NCBI GenBank assembly: GCA_003503355.1
Contig: DOCS01000197.1
Coordinates: 1 to 13,126 of the forward strand
From: Opitutia bacterium
GTDB taxonomy: Bacteria; Verrucomicrobiota; Verrucomicrobiia; Opitutales; Coraliomargaritaceae
DNA length: 13,126 nucleotides
Direction of reading: 5' to 3'
Shown here: one piece after another, positions 6,454-13,126 of the stretch
Numbering within the stretch: the stretch's first letter is position 1
How the letters are laid out: each line of letters starts with the position of its first letter
The notes under the pieces: model-generated
The model's input: only the letters and a program-made list of their open reading frames with translations
What the model was told of the DNA's origin: nothing
The model's database searches: none
Program-made: the position numbers and the translations under genes

Positions 6454-7195
6454 CAAGAATTCCCTGCGTCTAGCCGTCTCCTTGTGGACGCTGGTCGGTT
6501 TTTCAGGCCCACTGATCGCTGCGGAGGACTTTCTGTCCGAAGAGGAGCTGTATGAAAACGATGTGGTGGAAATCGTTCGGGTCAGCGACCCGTTTGAATC
6601 GATCAACCGGGTCACGTTTAAGTTTAACGATTTTCTGTATCGCAACCTCGTTGAGCCGCTTGCAGATGGCTACACCGCTATTACGCCCGATCCGGTTGAA
6701 GAAGGCGCGACTAATTTCTTTTACAACCTGAGATACCCGGTTCGTTTGGTGGGTAATCTCCTGCAGGGCCGCCTGCAAGGGGCATGGGTCGAGACGGGCC
6801 GCTTTGCTATCAACACGACGGTGGGTGTCGCGGGCATCTTTACTCCTGCGGATTCAGTCGCAGGCTTTGAACCCATTGCTTCCGAAGATGTTCGGCAAGC
6901 GTTCGGCGCTTGGGGGATCGGCGAGGGCCCTTATTTGGTGTTGCCACTTTTGGGGCCGTCGAACTTGCGTGAACTGGGTGGTCTCATCGGCGACCGAGCG
7001 GTCAATCCTTTTGCGCAGCCCTTCAACGTGCTTGATGAGTGGGAATGGCGTACCGGCTACACTGCGACGTCTTTTGTTGTCGGCAGTCCGATTCTGATGG
7101 AGCGTTATCAGCAGATGAAGGGCAGTGCGATCGATCCTTACAGCGCATTAAAGAATGCCTATATTCAGTATCGTCGTGCTGCGGTTGAAAAGTAG
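6434..7195 (+). CDS. mlaA: MlaA (VacJ) family outer-membrane phospholipid-removal protein without a lipobox
   Basis: MlaA sits in the outer membrane, extracts phospholipid mislocalised to the outer leaflet and hands it to MlaC. The family core is well preserved in the 253-residue product: DPFESINRVTFKFNDFLYRN (52-71), PDPVEEGATNFFYNLRYPV, NLLQGRLQGAWVETGRFAIN and GIGEGPYLVLPLLGPSNLRE (161-180). Proteobacterial MlaA is a lipoprotein, but this protein has no cysteine at all. Its N-terminus, MKALNFNKNSLRLAVSLWTL then VGFSGPLIAAED, looks like an ordinary signal peptide cut after about residue 30. Anchoring must therefore rely on its membrane helices or on partners. The start ATG at 6434 has a strong Shine-Dalgarno AAGGA at 6425-6429 and overlaps the end of mlaC by 20 bases. 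In E. coli mlaA is unlinked to the mla operon; here it is the last gene of it. Confidence 0.93.
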   Translation: MKALNFNKNSLRLAVSLWTLVGFSGPLIAAEDFLSEEELYENDVVEIVRVSDPFESINRVTFKFNDFLYRNLVEPLADGYTAITPDPVEEGATNFFYNLRYPVRLVGNLLQGRLQGAWVETGRFAINTTVGVAGIFTPADSVAGFEPIASEDVRQAFGAWGIGEGPYLVLPLLGPSNLRELGGLIGDRAVNPFAQPFNVLDEWEWRTGYTATSFVVGSPILMERYQQMKGSAIDPYSALKNAYIQYRRAAVEK

Positions 7196-7373
7196 CCAGC
7201 AGCAGATGCGATCAAGTATTGGTAGGGCATCACCGGATTAGCCTTTCGCTTGTCGATCGACGTCTGCGTGGGGTTCGTCGGAGGGGAATGCAGGGTGTTT
7301 GCCCATGCGAGACTGACAACGCTAGTTTGAGTTTGGGCAGGCGTTGACATTGCCTTTGGGTGCAGCTGATTGC
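7196..7373. other. Spacer between convergent mlaA and the DUF983 gene
   Basis: These 178 bases separate the ends of two convergent transcription units. I find no clear hairpin with a T-run on either strand; only a 10-bp palindrome GTCGATCGAC (7252-7261) and a weak GGG/CCC stem near 7292-7305. Termination may be factor-dependent, or the two transcripts may overlap. Confidence 0.4.
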
Positions 7374-7817
7374 CTACTGCGAGCGTTTTTCTTCTTCGAA
7401 CGAGAGATCATCGCAGTTCTCAGAGCGATTGGCGTGTAGTTCGTCGGGTAAGCACAAATAATAAATCATCAGCCAGCAGCTCCAACTGAGCCGGTAGAGT
7501 AACAGCGGCAGCAACAGCGCGCCGATGAATGCAGTGGCGAGCGCGATTTTTAACGGAACCCATGCGGTAACTCCTGCGATCAGGACTGGCAATACAAAGG
7601 TAAAGACCACCGTTCCATAATTAATGCAGAGCGGCCCGAGGTAGTAGCCGTCGCCACGCTCCAATGGCATGCCGCACTCGGAGCAGCGGTGACGGATGCG
7701 CAGCATCGATCGGAACAATTTCGCATGCCCGCAGTTGGGACACTGACAGCGCAGTCCGCGGATCAATAGGTCGCGGGCTGTGACTTTTGGGAGCGGATGG
7801 AGTTTTGGGTTGAGCAC
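7374..7817 (-). CDS. DUF983 family zinc-ribbon membrane protein
   Basis: The 147-residue product matches the DUF983 family, whose molecular role is not established. The N-terminal third has the family signature RGLRCQCPNCGHAKLFRSML (20-39), then RHRCSECGMPLERGDGYYLG. The pairs Cys26/Cys29 and Cys45/Cys48 form a probable zinc ribbon facing the cytoplasm. Two to three hydrophobic segments follow (about residues 66-86, 91-110 and 111-124), and an acidic and charged tail closes the protein. The start is a GTG at 7817, chosen because the family region begins soon after; there is no Shine-Dalgarno sequence. It follows the TatD-family gene by 31 bases on the same strand, so it is probably the last gene of a sufE-tatD-DUF983 transcript. 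Family assignment is firm; function is unknown. Confidence 0.88.
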   Translation of the reverse strand: MLNPKLHPLPKVTARDLLIRGLRCQCPNCGHAKLFRSMLRIRHRCSECGMPLERGDGYYLGPLCINYGTVVFTFVLPVLIAGVTAWVPLKIALATAFIGALLLPLLLYRLSWSCWLMIYYLCLPDELHANRSENCDDLSFEEEKRSQ

Positions 7818-7848
7818 AGGTCGGAGGGTGAGCCAGGGAGCGGGTTGT

Positions 7849-8646
7849 TTAGGTGAGGAAGTAGGCCTGAAAATTGGCTGCCACTTGTTTTGCCAATTGT
7901 TCGAAGCTGACGCCGCGCAGTTTTGCGATCGCCGTGTAGCCGCACTTCAGGGTCGCGGGGTGCGTGAGCGCGTCGCCATTGTCTGATTGTGGCAGCTCGA
8001 ATGCGCGCAGCTCTACAGGAGGCAGCATGTTTGGCGCATCCGTCTCGACCAATAAGCGTTCGATTGGAATGGCTCGAATGCGGGCGCTGGTTTTGCTTTG
8101 CCCTGGTTTTAATTGGCCGGCATTGAAGGAGAAATACGCGCCGAGTTCGACCAGCTCGGCGATCAACTCGAGGGGGGCGTTGTAGGCATGCAGATGGATG
8201 CCGCGCTGCGGCAATTCTATGCAACGCAGGCACTCCATGAGCGGGCCGATGGCTTTGAGGCAGTGGATCGATACCGGCAAGTTGCGCTCGCTCGCTTGCC
8301 TGAGTTGCCACTGGAACGCCTCTTGCTGCTGCTGGATGTCATAACCCTCGATCCATGTATCCAAGCCGATTTCGCCGATTACCTGCGCGCCACGGCTCAG
8401 GGCTGCGAGGAATGTGTCTTGCCAGTTCGCCGGGGCATCGTTCACGTTCCAAGGATGGAGCCCAATCGCTGGGATGATGCGTGTGTCGTTTTGCGCCAGT
8501 TTCAGTACCGCGGGCCAATCCTCCGGGCTGGTGCCGTTGACCACGGCATATCCCAACCCGATCTGCTTTAAAGCCCCGCTCACTTGATCCCAGCTTCTCA
8601 GTAACTCAGGATCTGCGTAATGAGCGTGCGCATCGTTGAGGTTCAT
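7849..8646 (-). CDS. TatD family metal-dependent hydrolase
   Basis: TatD proteins are TIM-barrel amidohydrolase-like enzymes with a two-metal centre; characterised members are DNases with 3'-5' exonuclease activity. Metal-site residues are visible: His7 and His9 in DAHAHY, Glu92 in IGEIGLD, His128 in SIHCLKA, His153 in HLHAYNAP and Asp203 in LVETDAP. Two details differ from classic TatD: the third motif is HCLKA rather than HxRxA, and the fourth is HAYN rather than HCFxG. This suggests a side branch of the family whose substrate may differ. I start at the ATG at 8646 (265 residues) because the first metal motif follows directly; an in-frame GTG at 8670 would add 8 residues without homology value. 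It lies 81 bases after sufE and 31 before DUF983, and is probably co-transcribed with both. Confidence 0.9.
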   Translation of the reverse strand: MNLNDAHAHYADPELLRSWDQVSGALKQIGLGYAVVNGTSPEDWPAVLKLAQNDTRIIPAIGLHPWNVNDAPANWQDTFLAALSRGAQVIGEIGLDTWIEGYDIQQQQEAFQWQLRQASERNLPVSIHCLKAIGPLMECLRCIELPQRGIHLHAYNAPLELIAELVELGAYFSFNAGQLKPGQSKTSARIRAIPIERLLVETDAPNMLPPVELRAFELPQSDNGDALTHPATLKCGYTAIAKLRGVSFEQLAKQVAANFQAYFLT

Positions 8647-8727
8647 TGGGGCATGGGAGCCGGTCTCCACAAAGCAAGCTGGCAGTTAGTACCTGCAGAG
8701 CGGTCTGCTTTATTGAAGCTCAGCGGC

Positions 8728-9147
8728 CTAGGATCCCGTCAAGCAGGACTGAGCGAAACGCTGGATGGATTCGACGATACGGCTAAGACCGTTGCGGCGA
8801 TTGGGCGAGAGGTGCTGTGTGATGCCGACTTCACCGAGGAATTCGGCATCGGTGGCAATGATTTCTTTCGGCTTGGCATCGCTGTAAAAATCGCAAAGCA
8901 GTTCGGCGATGCCTTTGACGATCGCAGAGTCCGATTCCGAACGAAAGAGGCAGCGGCCGTCTTTAAATTCGGGGACGACCCAGAGTTGCGACATGCAACC
9001 CTCGATTTTAAAGCTGTCGATGCGTAGGTCCTCGGTGAGTCCTTCTGCCTTCTTGCCACGGTCTACGATATAGCCCAGGCGTTCATAAGCATCGGGAATG
9101 AGGGTGATTTCCTCGACGAGCGTGTCTTGTTTTTCTTTTAAAGTCAT
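8728..9147 (-). CDS. sufE: Cysteine desulfuration protein SufE
   Basis: SufE accepts sulfane sulfur from the cysteine desulfurase SufS and passes it to the SufBCD scaffold for Fe-S cluster assembly. The 139-residue product has the family length. The active-site cysteine is Cys51 in KIEGCMSQLWVV, the same position as in E. coli SufE, and the conserved HLSPNRRNGL loop is near the C-terminus. No suf scaffold genes are near; upstream is eno on the same strand and downstream the TatD-family gene, so the gene is outside a suf operon. No Shine-Dalgarno sequence precedes the ATG at 9147. A possible minus-strand promoter is TTGACT (9190-9185) with TACATA (9168-9163) 16 bases on, which would give a very short leader; this is weak. 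Confidence 0.95.
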   Translation of the reverse strand: MTLKEKQDTLVEEITLIPDAYERLGYIVDRGKKAEGLTEDLRIDSFKIEGCMSQLWVVPEFKDGRCLFRSESDSAIVKGIAELLCDFYSDAKPKEIIATDAEFLGEVGITQHLSPNRRNGLSRIVESIQRFAQSCLTGS

Positions 9148-9196
9148 GGTCTGAGAAGTGAGTATGTAAGAATGCAGGGTTGAAAGTCAAAAGTTG

Positions 9197-9265
9197 TGTG
9201 AGCTGCCTGTCATCAATAATCGCTGGCTTTGTTGGTATCGTGGATGCAATCACTGTCGCGCTACG
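9197..9265. repeat. Degenerate repeat, copy 1, between eno and sufE
   Basis: This copy contains TGTGAGCTGC (9197-9206), GCTGGC (9222-9227) and the 25-base block TGGATGCAATCACTGTCGCG plus CTACG (9241-9265). The same three elements recur in the same order at 9301-9353. The 25-base blocks agree at 21 positions. Copy 2 lacks about 15 bases between the first two elements. Two copies side by side suggest a decayed tandem duplication or a small dispersed repeat family. Confidence 0.6.
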
Positions 9266-9300
9266 CTTGATCGCATGGCGACGATAGTCGTTGTTGCCAC

Positions 9301-9353
9301 TGTGAGCTGCTGGCGTTTAGCGGAAGTCTGGATGCAACCGCGGTTGCGCTACG
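9301..9353. repeat. Degenerate repeat, copy 2, with a 14-bp perfect palindrome
   Basis: The elements TGTGAGCTGC (9301-9310), GCTGGC (9309-9314) and the 25-base block at 9329-9353 match copy 1. In this copy the block centre GCAACCGCGGTTGC (9333-9346) is a perfect 14-base palindrome; in copy 1 the corresponding bases (9245-9258) are only partly symmetric. It ends 17 bases before the eno terminator. Confidence 0.6.
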
Positions 9354-9369
9354 AGTCCGATCTAGGCAC

Positions 9370-9399
9370 AAAAAAGCCCGGCGAATAAACGCCGGGCTT
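9370..9399 (-). terminator. Intrinsic terminator of eno
   Basis: A perfect 10-bp stem, AAGCCCGGCG (9374-9383) with CGCCGGGCTT (9390-9399), has a 6-base loop. Reading the minus strand it is followed by a run of six T's (the A's at 9370-9375). It begins 25 bases after the eno stop. The plus strand has no T-run beyond the stem, so it acts in one direction. Confidence 0.93.
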
Positions 9400-9424
9400 G
9401 GTATTAAATCGATGTTAGGATCGC

Positions 9425-10924
<1,500 letters not shown>

Positions 10925-10955
10925 AAAAAAGCACAGGCATGGCTGCCTGTGCTTT
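10925..10955 (-). terminator. Intrinsic terminator of the purU / YfgM-like transcript
   Basis: A perfect 12-bp stem, AAAGCACAGGCA (10928-10939) and TGCCTGTGCTTT (10944-10955), has a 4-base loop. On the minus strand it is followed by T's (A-run 10925-10930). It lies 33 bases after the stop of the YfgM-like gene. Confidence 0.94.
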
Positions 10956-10988
10956 CAAATCGTGACGGTGCTTACCGTTAAAATAAGA

Positions 10989-11675
10989 CTAGCGTGCCTG
11001 TTGCTGGTAGTAGCTGAGGCGCTGTTGCCATTGACCGGCGAGTGCCGAGTCGTTGATTTGTGCTGCGAAGCTTTCGAACTCTGCTGTGCGGCCTTCGGCG
11101 TCTGCTTCGACGGCCAAGTGGTAGGCGGCTTCGGCGCGAGCGGCTTCGGCTAGACTGCTGTCTGCGGTGATCGCGTTGAGCTTGGCGAGGCCTTCCTCTT
11201 CGCTGCCGGATTGATAGAGCGCGAATGCCTGGCCGAGTTGTGCGCGACCAGCGAGGGTGGGCTCATTCAGTGCGCCGGCTGCCAAGTTGTAGAATTCCAG
11301 GGCTTTGCTGAAGTCTTCCTCTTTGTAGGCCGCGTCCGCTGTGCTAAGTGCGGCAAAACCGCCGATCTCTTTATTACTGTTTGCCTTGGCGAAATCTCCG
11401 AGAGTTTCGTTGGCATCGGCTGCGGCATATTCTGCCTGCAGTGCTGCCTCGCTGCGCTCCTTTAAGATCCGCATCCCCTGGAAAGCGACCACGACGAATA
11501 GAAGCACGGTGATGCAACCGGAGATGAAGGCCTTGTTCTCCATCCAGTAGATGCTGACGCGATCTTCGAATGAGAGCTCGGCGGAGTCTTCCAAGTCGAT
11601 TAAGTTACGTTCGTCGATTTTATCGTCTTCAGGAAGAAGCGGGTTTTGGTGTTTCTTTTTAGCTGGGCGTTTCAT
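10989..11675 (-). CDS. Single-pass membrane protein with TPR-like repeats (YfgM-like)
   Basis: The 228-residue product has a charged cytoplasmic N-terminus (1-47, with the basic start MKRPAKKKHQ), one transmembrane helix (about 48-68, in FISGCITVLLFVVVAFQGMR), and an alanine-rich helical C-terminal domain outside the membrane. Segments such as FSKALEFYNLAAGAL, PTLAGRAQLGQAFALYQSGS and AEAARAEAAYHLAVEADAEG look like degenerate TPR helices. This architecture resembles YfgM, an ancillary SecYEG/periplasmic chaperone-network subunit in E. coli, but the repeats are too diverged for me to assign that function. It starts 35 bases after the purU stop, so the two are probably co-transcribed, ending at the terminator at 10925-10955. 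CACTTTGTT directly precedes the ATG, nearly the same as before eno. Confidence 0.8.
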   Translation of the reverse strand: MKRPAKKKHQNPLLPEDDKIDERNLIDLEDSAELSFEDRVSIYWMENKAFISGCITVLLFVVVAFQGMRILKERSEAALQAEYAAADANETLGDFAKANSNKEIGGFAALSTADAAYKEEDFSKALEFYNLAAGALNEPTLAGRAQLGQAFALYQSGSEEEGLAKLNAITADSSLAEAARAEAAYHLAVEADAEGRTAEFESFAAQINDSALAGQWQQRLSYYQQQAR

Positions 11676-11710
11676 AACAAAGTGAAAGTGATGTTGAGAG
11701 AGTGGGGGGC

Positions 11711-12562
11711 TTAGTCGAAAACCACGGTCTTGTTGTGGTAGACGAGGATGCGGTTGTCGAGATGAAGGCGAATGGCTTGGGCAAAAACGGATTTTTCGAG
11801 GTCTTTGCCTTTGCGCACCAGATCAGGGACCGAGTTGCGGTGATTGATCCGAGTAACGTCTTGGTGGATGATGGGCCCTTCGTCAAGATCGGCAGTGGCG
11901 TAGTGTGCGGTCGCGCCGATCAATTTCACTCCGCGGGTGTGTGCTTGGTGGTACGGTTTGCCGCCAGCGAAGGCAGGCAGGAAGGAGTGGTGGATGTTGA
12001 TTACCGGGCAGCCAGCCTTATTTAGAAATTCGTTAGAAAGCACCTGCATGTAGCGCGCCATGACCACGAGGCTTGCGCCGTGCTGGTGCACGATCTCAAG
12101 TTGTTGCGCTTCGGCGTCGCCCTTGGTGTCTTTGCTGACTGGCACATGGTAGAAGGGGATGCCGTACGTTTCGGCATCGGCCTGCAGTGTCGCATGATTC
12201 GAGAGAATACAGGCAAGTTCGCCGGCCATTTCACCAGAGCGGAAGCGCAAGATTGTGTCGTGAAAGCAGTGATCGATCTTCGAGACAAACAGAGCGACCT
12301 TAGGGCGGTCAGTCGATTTCGCGACTTGGACCGTCATGCCGAGCTCTTCGTGGGCAAACTTTCCAAAGGACGCGGCTTCTTCGTCGATCTGTCCCGACGG
12401 TGTCCACTCGACACGCTGGAAGAAGATATTGGCTTCCAGGTCCTTATGCTGATCGGCGTGGTGAATGTTACTGCCACGCAGAAAGATCCAACTCGACACA
12501 CGCGACACCAGGCCGGGTTGGTCCGGTCCGTAAAGGAGTGCGATGATAGTAGGTGGTTTCAT
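11711..12562 (-). CDS. purU: Formyltetrahydrofolate deformylase
   Basis: PurU hydrolyses 10-formyl-THF to formate and THF, balancing the one-carbon pool and, in some bacteria, supplying formate for PurT. The 283-residue product has the expected two domains. An N-terminal ACT domain (about 1-85) starts IIALLYGPDQPGLVSRVSSW and senses glycine/methionine in the E. coli enzyme. A formyltransferase-type catalytic domain (about 87-283) carries the linker motif FVSKIDHCFHDTILRFRSGE and ACILSNH. The catalytic triad is visible as Asn189 and His191 in INIHHSFLPAF and Asp227 in YATADLDEGP. The presence of the ACT domain separates it from purN and fmt products. The ATG at 12562 lacks a Shine-Dalgarno sequence. 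It lies 69 bases after the ankyrin gene and 35 before the YfgM-like gene. Confidence 0.96.
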   Translation of the reverse strand: MKPPTIIALLYGPDQPGLVSRVSSWIFLRGSNIHHADQHKDLEANIFFQRVEWTPSGQIDEEAASFGKFAHEELGMTVQVAKSTDRPKVALFVSKIDHCFHDTILRFRSGEMAGELACILSNHATLQADAETYGIPFYHVPVSKDTKGDAEAQQLEIVHQHGASLVVMARYMQVLSNEFLNKAGCPVINIHHSFLPAFAGGKPYHQAHTRGVKLIGATAHYATADLDEGPIIHQDVTRINHRNSVPDLVRKGKDLEKSVFAQAIRLHLDNRILVYHNKTVVFD

Positions 12563-12631
12563 TTGGAAAAGCCGAGTAGCATGAGTGGCTAAAGTCAGTC
12601 TGCAATTATTAAGTCGTGGTGTGAAAACTCT

Positions 12632-13126
12632 TTATTGCGCGGCGGATGCCTCGCTGCGTTTCTGGTCCATGAATTCGACAAGCTCAGAGAGGTCGGCTTT
12701 TTGGGCCTTTCCGTAATGCGTGTCACCAAATGAAGTTTCCATTTCGAAGTCGGCTCCGGCTTCGATCAACTGTTTGGCAAAGGCGGTATCCTTGCTGCGG
12801 ATCGCTCCGGAGAGTAGGGTGGCGTTCCCTGCTCCGAGTTGGTTGATGTCGGCCCCGGCTGCGACCAGCAATTTGACGGCTTCGATCTTTTCTGCGTCGC
12901 GAAAGTTGATGTTGTTGATCGGCTTCCAACCGTTGGCGTTGCCCGCGTTCGGATCCATGCCAGCGGCGGTCAGCAATTCGATGGTTTCGAGTGTGCCGTA
13001 GCGAGCGGCGACGTAGAGCGCACCGTCTTTGCTGTCGAATACTGTGTGGTGGATGTTCGCACCTGCTTCAAGTAGCATCCCAACGATTTCGGTTTGTTCG
13101 TCTTCGATGGCTTCGAAGAGGGGAGT
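12632..13126 (-). CDS. Ankyrin-repeat protein, N-terminus beyond the window edge
   Basis: The minus-strand frame is open from the right edge of the window to the TAA at 12632, giving 165 residues; an ATG at 13078 lies inside a repeat and is not the likely start. Four ankyrin repeats follow one another. The first begins TPLFEAIEDEQTEIVGMLLE, the second DGALYVAARYGTLETIELLT, the third is a less regular WKPINNINF...AVKLLVAAGADIN, and the fourth is NATLLSGAIRSKDTAFAKQL. Each ends in an AGA(N/D)-type turn. The C-terminal cap FGDTHYGKAQKADLSELVEF and a polar end close the protein. Ankyrin arrays bind other proteins; the partner cannot be told. It lies 69 bases upstream of purU on the same strand and may be co-transcribed. 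I cannot see whether it has a signal peptide. Confidence 0.88.
   Translation of the reverse strand, partial: TPLFEAIEDEQTEIVGMLLEAGANIHHTVFDSKDGALYVAARYGTLETIELLTAAGMDPNAGNANGWKPINNINFRDAEKIEAVKLLVAAGADINQLGAGNATLLSGAIRSKDTAFAKQLIEAGADFEMETSFGDTHYGKAQKADLSELVEFMDQKRSEASAAQ

Noticed and set aside
7763-8311. 182-codon minus-strand frame overlapping the TatD-family and DUF983 genes
   Set aside because: It is an alternate frame of two well-supported genes; its Arg/Ser/His-rich composition is typical of a shifted frame.
9194-9388. 64-codon plus-strand open frame in the sufE-eno spacer
   Set aside because: It runs through the degenerate repeats and into the eno terminator hairpin, with no ribosome binding site or domain; the repeats explain it.
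12080-12592. 170-codon plus-strand frame opposite purU
   Set aside because: The opposite strand encodes PurU with all catalytic residues; this is an antisense shadow.

Overview
The window reads as ordinary chromosomal housekeeping DNA from a Gram-negative bacterium with moderately high GC. My best guess is the Verrucomicrobiota, class Opitutae/Puniceicoccales. That guess rests on my impression of the protein sequences and on the many start codons without a Shine-Dalgarno sequence; it is inference, not a search result. A complete Mla lipid-transport operon shows that the cell has an outer membrane. I see no phage, insertion sequence, CRISPR array or obvious defence system.

Layout, left half. 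The 3' part of tsf (EF-Ts) enters from the left edge. It converges on an inositol-monophosphatase-family gene (minus strand), and the two share one symmetric bidirectional terminator. That phosphatase gene is divergent from manC-ruvX (GDP-mannose synthesis; Holliday-junction resolvase/rRNA-processing family). A single tRNA-Gly(UCC) follows. Next comes a five-gene plus-strand operon, mlaE-mlaF-mlaD-mlaC-mlaA, packed with overlaps of 0 to 20 bases. It encodes the ABC permease, ATPase, MCE protein, periplasmic carrier and outer-membrane MlaA needed to move phospholipid between the two membranes. No mlaB is present, and the MlaA has no lipobox cysteine.

Layout, right half (all minus strand). In transcription order from the right edge: an ankyrin-repeat gene cut by the window edge, purU (formyl-THF deformylase), and a single-pass membrane protein resembling YfgM with TPR-like repeats, ended by a strong terminator. 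Then eno (enolase) as its own unit, with a long leader and its own terminator. Then sufE, a TatD-family hydrolase and a DUF983 membrane protein, which probably form one operon converging on mlaA.

Non-coding points of interest are a degenerate tandem repeat with a palindromic core between sufE and eno, short direct repeats flanking the tRNA, a dyad overlapping a possible -10 box of the phosphatase gene, stem-loops in the manC leader, a 9-bp inverted repeat in the mla leader, and a pyrimidine-rich CTTTRTT motif in place of a Shine-Dalgarno sequence before several genes. I did not find a convincing new multi-gene system. The Mla variant and the intergenic repeats are the best leads.
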